A DNA stretch of 64,000 nt from Hyunsoonleella aquatilis (GCF_014270105.1 NZ_JACNMF010000002.1:496001-560000); one strand, 5' to 3'. Shown: positions 1 through 9,504, numbered from the stretch's first letter. Notes: generated from the sequence alone by a model not told the origin. Numbers and translations are program-made.

Positions 1-120
1 CACATTCAAAATCGGCTGAAACGATACCGCATCCTTTACGCTTCCTTTTACAATAGTCTGCTGGCAAATGCCTTTGATAGAAAATAATCCGAATAAAAGT
101 ATGAGGGCAAATTTATTCAT
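1..120 (-). CDS. N-terminal 40 residues of a secreted/outer-membrane protein, cut by the window edge
   Basis: An ATG at 118-120 on the minus strand opens a frame that runs off the left edge without a stop. The first 20 residues are a basic start, a hydrophobic core (ALILLFGLF) and a cleavage-like Cys-Gln-Gln, so this is a signal peptide. The following residues (TIVKGSVKDAVSFQPILNV) have the shape of the first strand of a carboxypeptidase-regulatory-like domain, the module that begins many Bacteroidota TonB-dependent receptors and surface proteins. It is divergent from the endonuclease gene. Only this end is visible, so the product cannot be named. Confidence 0.7.
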   Translation of the reverse strand, partial: MNKFALILLFGLFSIKGICQQTIVKGSVKDAVSFQPILNV

Positions 121-196
121 AGATACTATATAGGACACACAAAGTACGTAAAAGTAACCGAATGAAGGATAAAACACAATATTTCGTATAAACGTT

Positions 197-204
197 TAAC
201 TTTG
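197..204 (+). promoter_or_regulatory. -7 box (TAACTTTG) of the endonuclease gene
   Basis: TAACTTTG matches the Bacteroidota -7 consensus TAnnTTTG exactly and lies 49 bp before the ATG at 254. No clear TTG -33 element is present. Transcription would begin around 210. Confidence 0.5.
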
Positions 205-253
205 GCTTGGGTTTTGTATTGTTGCAAACGTGAACGTTTCTATATTCCATCAA

Positions 254-1303
254 ATGAAATTTTCGAGACTGGCTTTTATCCTACTTTTTTTAATTGGAAT
301 TGGCAATTCCAATGCCCAAGACAAGAGGTTTAAAATCCATACCGTTGGTTTTTACAATCTTGAAAATCTTTTCGATACGATTAACGATCCGTTGAAGTTT
401 GATGAGTACAGCCCTATCATGGAACTGAAAACTGATCGTAACCAAGCCTATCATCAAAAGGTGAAAAACATGGCACGGGTAATTGCCGATATTGGGAAGG
501 ATGTGACCCAAAACTCGCCGGCCATTTTAGGCATTTGTGAAGTTGAAAACCGATCGGTTATTGACGACCTTATAAACGATTCTATATTAATTGATAAAAA
601 TTACGGCATTGTTCATAAAGATTCACCGGATGCCAGAGGGATTGATGTAGCACTTTTATACCAGAAACAGCTTTTTACGCCAATACATTACAACACCTAT
701 AAACTTCGCATTTTTGATGACCAAAACCGAAAGGAATTGACTACCCGCGATCAATTGGTGGTGAGTGGTGAGTTGGAAGGTGATCTCATCCACATCATTG
801 TAAACCATTGGCCTTCCAGACGTGGAGGTGAAGTGCGTAGCAATCCCAAACGCGTTGCCGCCGCAAAATTGAACAAGCGTATTGTAGATTCCTTACAGGT
901 TATAGACCCCTACGCCAAAATTGTCGTTATGGGTGATTTGAATGACAACCCAAATAACGAAAGTTTAAAATCAGTTTTAAAAACACAACGAAAACGCAAA
1001 AAAGTCGGTTTTAAAGGCCTGTACAATCCTTTTGAAAACTTTTATCGCGATGGGTTGGGTACTACCGCCTATCGTGACAATTGGAGCCTTTTTGATCAAA
1101 TTATTCTATCCAAACCCCTACTTGAAAAAAAGTATTCGTCTTTTCGATTCTACAAAGCAGGTATTTTTAACAAAAGCTACTTAATCACATCAAACGGAAG
1201 ATATGAAGGTTACCCTTTTAGAAGTTGGAACTACAGCGGCTTTAGTAATGGTTTTAGCGACCATTTTCCGGTATATGTGTATTTGATTAAGGAGGTGCAA
1301 TAA
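254..1303 (+). CDS. secreted endonuclease/exonuclease/phosphatase family protein
   Basis: A 349-residue protein of the metal-dependent EEP (DNase I-like) fold. Numbering from the ATG, it has a signal peptide (about 1-21, ending SNAQ), then NLENLF (35-40), the metal-binding Glu in ICEVEN (94-99), NHWPSR (184-189), GDLNDNP (227-233) and the catalytic His in SDHFPV (335-340). These are all the landmarks of the family, so it should be active. The frame is also open from a GTG at 230, but the ATG at 254 places the signal peptide at the very N-terminus and fits the -7 box at 197. The signal peptide implies periplasmic or extracellular action, for example nucleic-acid or phosphodiester scavenging. 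The exact substrate is not visible. It is transcribed alone. Confidence 0.88.
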   Translation: MKFSRLAFILLFLIGIGNSNAQDKRFKIHTVGFYNLENLFDTINDPLKFDEYSPIMELKTDRNQAYHQKVKNMARVIADIGKDVTQNSPAILGICEVENRSVIDDLINDSILIDKNYGIVHKDSPDARGIDVALLYQKQLFTPIHYNTYKLRIFDDQNRKELTTRDQLVVSGELEGDLIHIIVNHWPSRRGGEVRSNPKRVAAAKLNKRIVDSLQVIDPYAKIVVMGDLNDNPNNESLKSVLKTQRKRKKVGFKGLYNPFENFYRDGLGTTAYRDNWSLFDQIILSKPLLEKKYSSFRFYKAGIFNKSYLITSNGRYEGYPFRSWNYSGFSNGFSDHFPVYVYLIKEVQ

Positions 1304-1629
1304 AGAAGACTTATCTAGTTTTTAGAAACAGCAATGTTCAAAATAGAAAAAAGCGTTGCGTAAGACCCCAACTCCTCTTTCTTTCAATTCTTTATTAAAA
1401 ATTGAAATTCATTCTCCTCTTTTTGTAAAGAGGAGAGCTAAATACGATGATGCATTTCGAAATCTTTAAAATTCTATATAAATTTTGTCTAATATCTGCT
1501 CCTCCATTTTCAAAAGGGAGGAAAATTTCAATGCCATCGAAATTAGGAGGGCTTACATAAAACTATTTTGAAGAGTTGTGTTTCGAAAACCTCACAAGTC
1601 AAACTAAAAAACTTTATAACTCGCCCCGT
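1304..1629. other. intergenic region between convergent genes
   Basis: There is no credible gene in these 326 bp between the 3' ends of the endonuclease and the small membrane protein. It holds a strong hairpin at 1413-1436 and a weaker pyrimidine/purine pair near 1499-1526 (CTCCTCC against GGGAGGA). Neither is followed by a proper U-run, so I do not call a terminator. Confidence 0.6.
1413..1436. repeat. perfect 10-bp hairpin, CT-rich/GA-rich
   Basis: TCTCCTCTTT (1413-1422) is perfectly complementary to AAAGAGGAGA (1427-1436) across a TTGT loop. The same style of CCTCT/AGAGG hairpin recurs at 18521-18540 and 38665-38681. Confidence 0.6.
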
Positions 1630-2070
1630 CTATCTAAACCAAGCGTCCCAAGGAATTCTTGACAGGAATAACAACAACGCTATGGTATAAAAAGAGGCAA
1701 TAGTCTTCAACTTAGGTGCGGAGGTCAACTTCTTTTTATGTTTGGAATAGCCAATGGTGATCAAAGCCACGGCAATAATGTTCACTAAAGGATGCTCCAC
1801 CAAATACAAGCGCAACAACGAATCCTTCATGACGCCACCCATACCAAGCTCTCCAAAGGATTTAATCCAAGGGGCTACAAAATATAGGATAATACCTATT
1901 AGTAATTGAATATGTGACACTATTAAAGTAAACAATGAAATCCTAAAGTCCTTAGCTTCGTATTCTTTCCCCCCAACAGATTTGATAATGGCGTTAAACA
2001 CCGCTATTATTAATACTATCAACACGATGTAGGCCCAGTAGGAATGTAATACTTGTATAGTTTCGTACAT
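1630..2070 (-). CDS. small four-helix membrane protein with histidines near each helix (function unknown)
   Basis: A 146-residue protein with four predicted membrane segments (about 8-30, 45-66, 90-108, 122-138). I recognise the type from flavobacterial genomes, where it carries inconsistent names such as cytochrome B or ribosomal protein L27. Nothing here resembles L27. Histidines sit at or near helix ends or inside helices (H9 in LHSYW, H53 in VSHIQ, H93 in VEHPL, H111), which would permit haem ligation but does not prove it. It is monocistronic, with its own -7 box at 2095-2102, and lies between a terminator and a convergent gene. Confidence 0.72.
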   Translation of the reverse strand: MYETIQVLHSYWAYIVLIVLIIAVFNAIIKSVGGKEYEAKDFRISLFTLIVSHIQLLIGIILYFVAPWIKSFGELGMGGVMKDSLLRLYLVEHPLVNIIAVALITIGYSKHKKKLTSAPKLKTIASFYTIALLLFLSRIPWDAWFR

Positions 2071-2094
2071 GATGGTTTCGTTTTAAAATGATAC

Positions 2095-2102
2095 CAAAAA
2101 TA
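2095..2102 (-). promoter_or_regulatory. -7 box (TATTTTTG) of the small membrane protein gene
   Basis: Read on the minus strand this is TATTTTTG, an exact TAnnTTTG match 24 bp before the start codon and just downstream of the receptor terminator. No -33 TTG is obvious. Confidence 0.5.
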
Positions 2103-2117
2103 GTGATTTTAGTTGAT

Positions 2118-2161
2118 AAAAAAACCGCTCCTCCTGATAGCTATCGGGAAGGGAGCGGTTT
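2118..2161 (-). terminator. Rho-independent terminator of the TonB receptor gene
   Basis: On the minus strand a 10-bp stem (AAACCGCTCC with GGAGCGGTTT) is followed by a T-run (2118-2124). The loop is itself a near-palindrome, TCCCGATAGCTATCAGGA (2132-2149), a member of the dispersed palindrome family found at 9731, 12661 and 18421. Confidence 0.85.
2132..2149. repeat. dispersed palindrome, TCCCGATAGCTATCGGGA family
   Basis: TCCTGATAGCTATCGGGA, one mismatch from a perfect 18-bp palindrome centred on AGCT. It forms the loop of the receptor terminator. Related copies lie at 9731-9749, 12661-12678 and 18421-18434. Confidence 0.6.
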
Positions 2162-2178
2162 CTACTAATTTGCAATTT

Positions 2179-4731
2179 TTAGAAATTAAAACGTGCACTC
2201 ACGTTCCAAGTCCTACCATATCCAAATCGCCCATTATTGTTGACATTAACGCCTTTATAATTTTCAGCCGGATCAGAAGATGCCGCAGTATTTCCATTCA
2301 CGGATTCTAAATAAATCTCTTGGAAGATGTTATTCACATTTGCCCTAAATACGATAGATTTCTCTTTATTTTCACCCACAAGCATTCTGTAAGTAAGTCC
2401 TAAGTCAACAGTATCATATTCTGGCAATTCTATTGGAGGCGCATCCTTTGAAGCATCCCCTTGGGAGAATAGTCCGCTGTAGAAGTTCCAAGTTGCGTCC
2501 AGATTTAAACTTTTACAAATTGTATAGAACGCAGAAAGGCCTCCAGTGGTTTGAGCAGCACCTCCAACTTGCAGACCATCCAAATCAACTTCAGTTTCTG
2601 CTTCAACCTCATTTCCAGCCTCATCGAACACCCTTCTTCTTCCATTGCCATCAAATTTCCAATCACCAAAAGAAATGAAACCATTCACTCTAAGCCCGTC
2701 AAACGGTCTTGTAAACACCTCCAATTCTATACCTTGGTGTACTTGGGTAACACCCTGTGTTTGGAATAATCGAAACTCAGATGTCCCTTGGTCCTGACCA
2801 TTGTTATTGAGCAAAGTTCTATTCGCCCAGGTAGTATGGTATACATTTAAGTTTGCAGAGACCCTGTTACCTCCAAATTGATATCCTGCCTCAATACCGG
2901 TGATTTCCTGGTTTTCAACTTCTGGTACTATCAATTCATTAGAATTCCTGTCGCTTACGAACAAGTCGCTGTGAAATGGCTGGCGGGAATAAAAGCCAAC
3001 ATTGGCAAATACCTTATGCTGATCGGCAATTGTATAGGCGGTCCCAGCCTTTACATTAAATCCCGGGTTATTTACTTTTTCTGATTCCTCGGATTGCCCT
3101 TCATTGGCAGCATTTAGATATTCGGTTCTCACATGGGATTGGGAAGAGGCAGAACCTTGGAAAAAAGCAGAAAAATTGTTTTTGGTGTATTCCAACTGAC
3201 CAAAAACCCCTCCATAATTAATTTGCTCTTCGTAATCGTAACCAAAACGCTGCCCATGGCCATCATTTGGGTTGAATGTTACATTCCATGGATTCACGCC
3301 ACCAAATGCATTGGTCAATTCATAATCCCCTCCATTGAATGCACTATTGGCGCTTACCGAATTGACAGAAATGAATTCTCTAACATCCCTAAAGTGAATA
3401 CCGTTGTACAAACGCACATCAATACCAAAATTAAGGCTAAGGCTCTCACTCAATTGGTTTTCATAATTTGAAACCACTCCATACCAGTTATGGTTATTGT
3501 TCGAACCCCTGGCGTAGGTAACCTCTCCCCCGCTAGTTCTCGCTTGGGCAAAACTTCCTCGCCCAATAGACCCATAAATAATTGTGGAGAGAGATGATTT
3601 ATCGTTTATCGCGAAATCCCAACTTAAGTTGGCGACAGGTTTATGGTAAATATTGCGCCCACCTGGATATCTTCCGCTTTTTAGATTATTAGGGCTATTA
3701 ACCCCTTCAAAATTCCATGGATTGTATTTTATCCCATTCTCTAAAAAAGCACTAATTCTGTCTCTACCCGCTGCCGCATGCCATTGTGGCGCTCCGGTTA
3801 ACAAGAAGTTGAACAAATGTTTATCACTGGGCTTGTATCCCAAAGACAAGAAATAGGTTTGTCCTTGGCCATCAGTATCTTCTACATAGCCGTCACCTTG
3901 CCAATGGCCCAACATTGCAGAAAATGCCCAGCCACTCTCTAGCAAACCAGTGGAATAGTAAGCATTAGTTTTAATGTAGTCATCGTTTCCAACCATAGTT
4001 TGGAAAAACCCACCTTCTTTTCTGTCAACAGTTTTAGTGACGATATTTACCGTACCACCTACAGATGAAATAGCAAGTTTAGAAGACCCCAAACCACGTT
4101 GTACCTGTACAGCATTAGCTACATCCAAAACACCGGCCCAGTTAGACCAGAACATCCTGCCGTCTTCTGGACTGTTTATAGGCTGACCATTTAACATAAA
4201 CGCCGTATTGGTTTGGTCAAAACCTCTTAAAAACATGCTACCGTCACCAAAACCACCACCTTTAATATTTTGGACGGATGGTGTTGATTTTAGTACTTCG
4301 GGTAAATCCCAGTTACCGGCTCTTTCCCTTATTTCTTTTGCCTTAATGGTAGATACTGCAATTGGTGTATTTCTATCTTCAGCCAAATCGATAACTCCCG
4401 TTCCAGTAATCACAATTTCGCCCAAAGAATTATCGGGGCTTAATTCTATTTTACCAAGATTAGCATCTCCATTAAAACTGATAGTGACAGACCCGTACCC
4501 AACATAGGTTACGACTATGCTACCTGAATTATTTTCCGAATTCAACGTAAAATTCCCATCAAAATCAGAAGACACACCATTGGTAGTGCCCTTTTCAATC
4601 ACATTGGCTCCTGGGAGCGGTGTGTTTAGATCGGCGTCAATTACAGTACCTTTTATGGTACTTTGAGCCATGGCAACCGTTGCAAAAAGCAAAACTGTTA
4701 CCAAAATCAATAAATTGGTAGTTTTTTTCAT
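2179..4731 (-). CDS. TonB-dependent receptor with N-terminal carboxypeptidase-like domain
   Basis: An 850-residue outer-membrane active transporter. Order: signal peptide (1-22, ending AMAQ), carboxypeptidase-D regulatory-like domain (about 24-105, with the typical GTV, GANV and FDGNF strands), plug domain (about 110-235, with LKSTPSVQNIKG, FLRGFDQ and GGTVNIVTK), then a 22-strand-type beta-barrel ending in the aromatic-terminated strand SARFNF. The frame is open upstream to 4785, but the ATG at 4731 starts the signal peptide and the -7 box at 4773 would lie inside the longer version. The substrate is unknown: no SusD partner or siderophore gene is adjacent, so iron chelate, vitamin or oligomer uptake are all possible. 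Monocistronic, with a promoter at 4773 and a terminator at 2118. Confidence 0.9.
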   Translation of the reverse strand: MKKTTNLLILVTVLLFATVAMAQSTIKGTVIDADLNTPLPGANVIEKGTTNGVSSDFDGNFTLNSENNSGSIVVTYVGYGSVTISFNGDANLGKIELSPDNSLGEIVITGTGVIDLAEDRNTPIAVSTIKAKEIRERAGNWDLPEVLKSTPSVQNIKGGGFGDGSMFLRGFDQTNTAFMLNGQPINSPEDGRMFWSNWAGVLDVANAVQVQRGLGSSKLAISSVGGTVNIVTKTVDRKEGGFFQTMVGNDDYIKTNAYYSTGLLESGWAFSAMLGHWQGDGYVEDTDGQGQTYFLSLGYKPSDKHLFNFLLTGAPQWHAAAGRDRISAFLENGIKYNPWNFEGVNSPNNLKSGRYPGGRNIYHKPVANLSWDFAINDKSSLSTIIYGSIGRGSFAQARTSGGEVTYARGSNNNHNWYGVVSNYENQLSESLSLNFGIDVRLYNGIHFRDVREFISVNSVSANSAFNGGDYELTNAFGGVNPWNVTFNPNDGHGQRFGYDYEEQINYGGVFGQLEYTKNNFSAFFQGSASSQSHVRTEYLNAANEGQSEESEKVNNPGFNVKAGTAYTIADQHKVFANVGFYSRQPFHSDLFVSDRNSNELIVPEVENQEITGIEAGYQFGGNRVSANLNVYHTTWANRTLLNNNGQDQGTSEFRLFQTQGVTQVHQGIELEVFTRPFDGLRVNGFISFGDWKFDGNGRRRVFDEAGNEVEAETEVDLDGLQVGGAAQTTGGLSAFYTICKSLNLDATWNFYSGLFSQGDASKDAPPIELPEYDTVDLGLTYRMLVGENKEKSIVFRANVNNIFQEIYLESVNGNTAASSDPAENYKGVNVNNNGRFGYGRTWNVSARFNF

Positions 4732-4772
4732 AATTTTTGAAAAATTATTTAATAATTTGAAATTAGTCACCC

Positions 4773-4780
4773 CAAAATTA
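4773..4780 (-). promoter_or_regulatory. -7 box (TAATTTTG) of the TonB receptor gene
   Basis: An exact TAnnTTTG match 41 bp upstream of the ATG at 4731. It argues against the upstream start at 4785. Confidence 0.5.
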
Positions 4781-4839
4781 GGCAATATTGAAACACTAAC
4801 ATTAACTAAACGTTAAGAGTTTTAACCTCAATTATTAAC

Positions 4840-4875
4840 AAAAAAAAGACACCCATTCGCATGAATCGGTGTCTT
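4840..4875 (-). terminator. Rho-independent terminator after pgi
   Basis: Minus strand: stem AAGACACC/GGTGTCTT (4868-4875 with 4846-4853) around an imperfectly paired ATTC/GAAT region, followed by eight T (4840-4847). It lies 19 bp after the pgi stop. Confidence 0.85.
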
Positions 4876-4894
4876 CAAAAAATATCCTTTGGAT

Positions 4895-6514
4895 TTATGA
4901 CTGCTGTTTATAATAACTCAACAAATTTGCTGTAGAGCCATCATGCTCGTTCTTAGCTTCACCACTAAATTCTTTGAGAATTTTATTTGCTAGTTGTTTC
5001 CCTAATTCTACCCCAAACTGGTCGTAACTAAAAATGTTCCAAATTACCCCTTGCACAAATATTTTGTGCTCGTACATGGCTATTAATTTGCCCAAGCTTT
5101 CTGGGGTCAATTTATTAATGAAAATAGTATTGGTAGGTTTGTTCCCAGAAAAGACTTTAAAAGGAATAATAGCTTCTTCTGTCCCTTCTGCAATAACCTG
5201 TTCTTTTGTTTTACCATTTAATAAAGCCTCAGTTTGTGCCAAGAAGTTTGAAATCAATTTATCTTGATGGTCTTGATTGCCATGAAGCGATTTAACAAAA
5301 CCAATGAAATCCGCTGGAATAAGCTTTGTACCTTGATGTATCAATTGGAAAAACGCATGTTGTGAGTTAGTTCCCGGCTCCCCCCAGATTAAAGTACCTG
5401 TTTCGTAATCAATTGGGTTGCCGTTTCTATCCACTGACTTTCCATTACTCTCCATGATACCCTGTTGCAAATAGGTTGCAAACTGGTTTAAATATTGAGA
5501 GTAGGGTATAATAGCTTCGCTTTCGGCCTTAAAAAAGTTATTGTACCAAATACTAATAAGCCCTAAAACTACGGGGATATTGTTGCTAAAGTCCTCGTTC
5601 TTAAAATGTTGATCCATTTTATGGGCGCCAGTTAACAAACTATCATAGTTGTTGTATCCAACGGCCAAACTAATGGACAACCCAACGGCACTCCAAAGTG
5701 AGAAACGGCCTCCTACCCAATCCCACATCGGAAAAACATTATTCTCGTCTATTCCAAAACTCTTTACCGCATCCAAGTTTGTGGATACCGCTACAAAATG
5801 CTTTGCGATATCCTCTTCTTCAGCCGACTCCAAAAACCAAGATTTTATGGTATTGGCGTTGGAGATAGTCTCTTGTGTAGTAAAGGTTTTTGATACAACA
5901 ACAAAAAGGGTAGTTTCCCTATTTATTTTCTTTATGACTTCATTGACATGATCACCATCCACATTGCTCACAAAATGAGTGGTCAAATGATTTTTGTAAT
6001 ACTGTAAGGAATCAACTACCATGGCTGGTCCCAAATCAGAACCTCCAATACCAATATTTACCACGTGCGTAAATGGTTTTCCGCTAAAGCCCTTTCGCTC
6101 TCCGCTTATCACTTCATTGGTAAAGGCTTCTATTTTTCGCTTTACGTCATATACCTCTGGAATTACGTTTTTCCCATCTACTTCAAAAACTGCAGATTCC
6201 GGTGCTCTTAGTGCAGTATGCAATACAGCCCTCCCTTCCGTTTGATTAATTTTTTCACCTGAAAACTGACTTTGGATAGCATCTTTTAATCTGACATCAT
6301 CTGCCAATTCCAAAAGGTATTTAAAGGTCTCTTCCGTAATTCTATTTTTGGAGAAATCAACATAAAAATCATCCCATTTAATACTGAATTTATTCGCTCT
6401 GTCTGAATCCTTTGCAAATAAATCCTTCATTTTAATGGATTTTGTTTTATCGAAATGCTCTCCTAACTTTTTCCAGGAAGGGGTTGCGGTGGGGTTTACA
6501 TTTGGTAGTGCCAT
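4895..6514 (-). CDS. pgi: glucose-6-phosphate isomerase
   Basis: A 539-residue cytoplasmic enzyme interconverting glucose-6-phosphate and fructose-6-phosphate, close to the usual 540-550 residues. Visible signatures are the phosphosugar-binding [11 protein letters not shown], the PGI signature [11 protein letters not shown], the catalytic Glu region IMESNGK, the catalytic His in GTNSQHAF and the catalytic Lys in [12 protein letters not shown]. Nothing is missing. It is the last gene of a minus-strand run (DUF3108, kynA, M23 peptidase, pgi), one base after the peptidase stop, and is followed by a strong terminator. Co-transcription with the peptidase is near certain from the spacing. Confidence 0.97.
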   Translation of the reverse strand: MALPNVNPTATPSWKKLGEHFDKTKSIKMKDLFAKDSDRANKFSIKWDDFYVDFSKNRITEETFKYLLELADDVRLKDAIQSQFSGEKINQTEGRAVLHTALRAPESAVFEVDGKNVIPEVYDVKRKIEAFTNEVISGERKGFSGKPFTHVVNIGIGGSDLGPAMVVDSLQYYKNHLTTHFVSNVDGDHVNEVIKKINRETTLFVVVSKTFTTQETISNANTIKSWFLESAEEEDIAKHFVAVSTNLDAVKSFGIDENNVFPMWDWVGGRFSLWSAVGLSISLAVGYNNYDSLLTGAHKMDQHFKNEDFSNNIPVVLGLISIWYNNFFKAESEAIIPYSQYLNQFATYLQQGIMESNGKSVDRNGNPIDYETGTLIWGEPGTNSQHAFFQLIHQGTKLIPADFIGFVKSLHGNQDHQDKLISNFLAQTEALLNGKTKEQVIAEGTEEAIIPFKVFSGNKPTNTIFINKLTPESLGKLIAMYEHKIFVQGVIWNIFSYDQFGVELGKQLANKILKEFSGEAKNEHDGSTANLLSYYKQQS

Positions 6515-6515
6515 A

Positions 6516-7835
6516 TTACGAGTTGGATTGGTAAATTACAGGTTGGTTTAGTTCCTCTTCTGTAATTTCTGGTTGAAAAAATATGTTATCTAGTTTATGC
6601 TTTAAAGGTTGAATAAATTCCAAATACTTCACTTTTAAAGAATCTGAAATAGGTTTGGCCTCTGGCAGTTTTTGTTTAAAAGGATCTACTTGCCTACCGT
6701 TTTTCCAGAAACGATAGCAAACATGTGGCCCACCAGTGTTTCCTGTCATACCTACCCAGCCAATAACATCGCCCTGCTTAACAAACTGCCCAACTTTTGC
6801 CTTTCGCCTGCTCATATGAAGGTATTGTGTTTCGTAGGTTGCATTGTGCCGAATTTTTACATAGTTACCATTCCCGCCTCTTCTCCTTGACTCAGTAACC
6901 GTTCCATTTGCCGTAGCCATAATTGGTGTTCCAATGGGCGCCGCAAAATCGGTGCCTTTATGTGGCCGCACCCGATATCCATAAACCGCAATGCGCCTTC
7001 TTAAATTATATCTGGACGATATTCTACTAAACTTTACTGGAGCCTTTAAAAATGCACGTCTTAAATTTTTGGCATTATCATCAAAATAGTCGATAATACC
7101 TTTTACGGTATCCGTCATAAATTCAAATGCATAAAAAGGCTCTTTATTATGTTCAAAATAAGCAGCCTTAATTTTTTCTACACCAGTGTATATAGTATCA
7201 TCAATATACTTATCGGTATAAATTACTTTAAATCTATCCCCTTTTTGCAGGCGCCTAAAATCGATAGTCCACGCATAAATATCGTCTGCCATTATATAGG
7301 CTAGTCTGGGGCTTAACCCCTGTTCTTCCAAAGTTAATGAAATATTATCTTCAACGACGCCCGTAGCTACTTTTTCAACATATTTGATAGGCTTTCTACT
7401 TCTATAGGCATGGATGGAATCTTGAAAATTAATAACAACAAAATCTTCCAAATTAGGTTGATAGATGAAGGTTTTTGCAGTTTCCAAAGAGTCTTTGGCA
7501 CATAAAACCGTGTAGGGCTTTCCCACTTGCAGTCCTCGCCTTATATCAAACGTGTCCTTTGCCTTTTCAGCAATATTGAAAATTTTGGGATAACCCACAT
7601 TATGCCGTTCCAAAATAATCCCGAAAGTATCGCCATTTTTTATAGTGTCGCGCTTCACGATAAAGTCGTCCAACGCAAAACCAAATTCCATTACTGGCTC
7701 AGGTTCTTCAATCACCTCAACTACTTCCTGTTCTACCACAGGTTTGGATTCTTCCTTGCACCCTAAAAAAAAGATACCTAGTGCTAATCCTATTAAATAT
7801 TTGTTCCCCAATCGCGTATTTCTTGAGCTGTCCAT
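6516..7835 (-). CDS. M23-family peptidoglycan endopeptidase, probable lipoprotein
   Basis: A 439-residue LytM/M23 zinc endopeptidase expected to cut peptidoglycan cross-bridges in the periplasm. The N-terminus has a hydrophobic stretch ending in a lipobox-like FFLGC (Cys26). There is a long N-terminal region (about 50-265), then the M23 core: zinc ligands in HKGTD (H292, D296), YLHMS (H340) and PHVCYRF (H371). The family HxH motif is HxC here: the second His, normally a zinc ligand, is Cys373. I recall this variant from other Bacteroidota, so it may still bind zinc. The start overlaps the end of kynA by 43 bp; a TTG at 7811 would shorten the overlap but leave the lipobox. It ends one base before pgi. 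Confidence 0.88.
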   Translation of the reverse strand: MDSSRNTRLGNKYLIGLALGIFFLGCKEESKPVVEQEVVEVIEEPEPVMEFGFALDDFIVKRDTIKNGDTFGIILERHNVGYPKIFNIAEKAKDTFDIRRGLQVGKPYTVLCAKDSLETAKTFIYQPNLEDFVVINFQDSIHAYRSRKPIKYVEKVATGVVEDNISLTLEEQGLSPRLAYIMADDIYAWTIDFRRLQKGDRFKVIYTDKYIDDTIYTGVEKIKAAYFEHNKEPFYAFEFMTDTVKGIIDYFDDNAKNLRRAFLKAPVKFSRISSRYNLRRRIAVYGYRVRPHKGTDFAAPIGTPIMATANGTVTESRRRGGNGNYVKIRHNATYETQYLHMSRRKAKVGQFVKQGDVIGWVGMTGNTGGPHVCYRFWKNGRQVDPFKQKLPEAKPISDSLKVKYLEFIQPLKHKLDNIFFQPEITEEELNQPVIYQSNS

Positions 7836-8722
7836 AAATCTGGAAAAAATATTCGTTTTTGATACTTTGGATGCATGTATTTAACCCATTCGCTACCACC
7901 AGTGGCCTCGGCTGCTTTTCCCCCAATATTTAAATAATGGTTGGCCGTATTGTAATGCGCCATTACCCATTTTACGTTTACTGTATAATCGTAGTGACGC
8001 ATGGCATTTACCAATGCCTCGTCGGACTGGGATGCTTTAGGTAATTCCTTGAATTTGCTCCAAAGGTTATTATGCTGATAAAACTTTGTAAATCTAATGA
8101 ACTCTTCTTTATAACGCACCTCAAAATCGGATAAAGTATAGGTTTTTTTACCTGTTTCATAATCCTTACCTGCCGCTTGCCAATACAAATGCTCAAAGGC
8201 ATTTTCATAAGAAGAACTTCTGTCAATAGTATCACGAAAACGCTTGTCTATCAGATTGATCAATTCAGTAGAGGCAAACTCCACTTTTCTGTATTGTGCG
8301 CTTTGGAAACCGCTGGCAGGGGTCAATGTCGTCCGGAATTGATTGTATTGGTCAATATTCATCCCGTCCTTCATAATGCTAAAGGAAGAAGTCAAAACGT
8401 CAAAATACCGACTGATGCGCATTATTTTTTCAGTAAAAATAGCAGTATCCAAATAGTCGATTTCATTTTTGGCCACCTGCTCAATTTCTGTAAGAATCAT
8501 TTTGAAAAGCAGTTCGCTAATCTGATGGTACATAATAAACACCATCTCGTCAGGAAAGTCCGTTCTGGGTTTTTGAAGGTTGAGCAGTACGTCCGTTTGA
8601 ATATAGTCCCAATAGCTAATTGGTTTGCTATGGAGCAAGCCTTCTAAGTGAACATCAAAATCTTGGTCTATGGAATTGTACTTTTCCTTAAGTTTTTTGG
8701 TTATGTCAGCCTCTGATTTCAT
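7793..8722 (-). CDS. kynA: tryptophan 2,3-dioxygenase
   Basis: A 309-residue haem dioxygenase that opens the indole ring of L-tryptophan to N-formylkynurenine, the first step of the kynurenine route. Recognisable parts are WDYIQTDVLLNLQ (38-50), DEMVFIMYHQISELLFK (58-74, with H66 as the substrate-base His), LTPASGFQSAQYRK (132-145) and the C-terminal haem region VMAHYNTANHYL (H255 or H261 as proximal ligand) with TGGS (273-276). The start overlaps the upstream DUF3108 stop (TAATG). No kynurenine formamidase, kynureninase or kynurenine monooxygenase is in the window, so the rest of the path is elsewhere. The tyrosine enzymes hppD and hmgA lie just upstream on the same strand. Confidence 0.93.
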   Translation of the reverse strand: MKSEADITKKLKEKYNSIDQDFDVHLEGLLHSKPISYWDYIQTDVLLNLQKPRTDFPDEMVFIMYHQISELLFKMILTEIEQVAKNEIDYLDTAIFTEKIMRISRYFDVLTSSFSIMKDGMNIDQYNQFRTTLTPASGFQSAQYRKVEFASTELINLIDKRFRDTIDRSSSYENAFEHLYWQAAGKDYETGKKTYTLSDFEVRYKEEFIRFTKFYQHNNLWSKFKELPKASQSDEALVNAMRHYDYTVNVKWVMAHYNTANHYLNIGGKAAEATGGSEWVKYMHPKYQKRIFFPDLWTAQEIRDWGTNI

Positions 8723-9504
8723 TAATTATCGACAACGATTTGAAACGGATATTTCAACCCCTTAAAGGCCTCAAGGTCTGCCCGAAGTGAACCAACCGCC
8801 AAATCAGCTTGAACTCGTAAAGGTACTTTATTTTTGTCTTTGGAAACCCAAAGCGTTAAGCTTTCTTCCTCTTTAAATACCCTTCCTGCCATCACGTAAG
8901 GCCTAAATTTAAGGGTTTTTACCATACCAAAGTCCGTTTCAATGGTTTCTTCACCCAAATATTTAAGTTTAAACCCGTAATTTTCCTCATCAAAAAACAT
9001 ATCCACCCTTACTTCATCACCTGTTTTTAGGGTATCCGTATTCACATTATTCCGAAGATAATAGAAGGTTGACACCATGTCCTGAATATCAGGTCGGGTA
9101 TCAAAAACCTTTTGTGTTTTGTGCTTTTTATTGTTGACGTGAGCTTTGTTGTTCTCTTGGTCAAAATCTATCTCAATATCCTTCGTATGCCCACCTTCGT
9201 CAATATTCCTAACAAACTTGTAGGGCACAATGGTTTCCTTATCAAAATAACTTTCATAACGGTCCTTCACCTTAAAAAACCATTTAATCATGCCCGTAGT
9301 CCAGCCTTTGCCCACCACGTGATACACATCCTTCTCGCCGATCCTGCCATCTTTAACCGTTAAGGTAGCGTTCCCAGCCTTCAGCCAGCTACTGTAGCTC
9401 ATCTTAAACTTGAACCACTCGCCTGTATCAAAAGCCGATTCCTGTTGGGCTACCGCCGCGTACATCGACATTAATGCTATTAATATAAGTAGTATTCTTT
9501 TCAT
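8722..9504 (-). CDS. DUF3108 periplasmic protein
   Basis: 260 residues with a clean signal peptide (1-19, ending AVAQ) and the body of a DUF3108 protein: FKFKMSYSSWLKAGNATL near the start, then repeated beta-strands with SYFDKETIVPYKFVRN and LWVSKDKNKVPLRV. This family of predicted lipocalin-like or barrel-type periplasmic proteins has no settled role; lipid or polysaccharide binding has been suggested but not shown here. It is first in the run with kynA, the M23 peptidase and pgi, sharing one base with the kynA start. Confidence 0.85.
   Translation of the reverse strand: MKRILLILIALMSMYAAVAQQESAFDTGEWFKFKMSYSSWLKAGNATLTVKDGRIGEKDVYHVVGKGWTTGMIKWFFKVKDRYESYFDKETIVPYKFVRNIDEGGHTKDIEIDFDQENNKAHVNNKKHKTQKVFDTRPDIQDMVSTFYYLRNNVNTDTLKTGDEVRVDMFFDEENYGFKLKYLGEETIETDFGMVKTLKFRPYVMAGRVFKEEESLTLWVSKDKNKVPLRVQADLAVGSLRADLEAFKGLKYPFQIVVDN

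Noticed and set aside
230-253. GTG start at 230 for the endonuclease
   Set aside because: The ATG at 254 gives a standard signal peptide at the N-terminus. The extra eight residues precede it and do not help export.
1630-2070. Ribosomal protein L27 name seen on similar proteins
   Set aside because: Four membrane helices and no L27 features. The name is an annotation error.
4732-4785. Upstream ATG at 4785 for the first TonB receptor
   Set aside because: It would put 18 polar residues before the signal peptide and would include the -7 box in the coding region.
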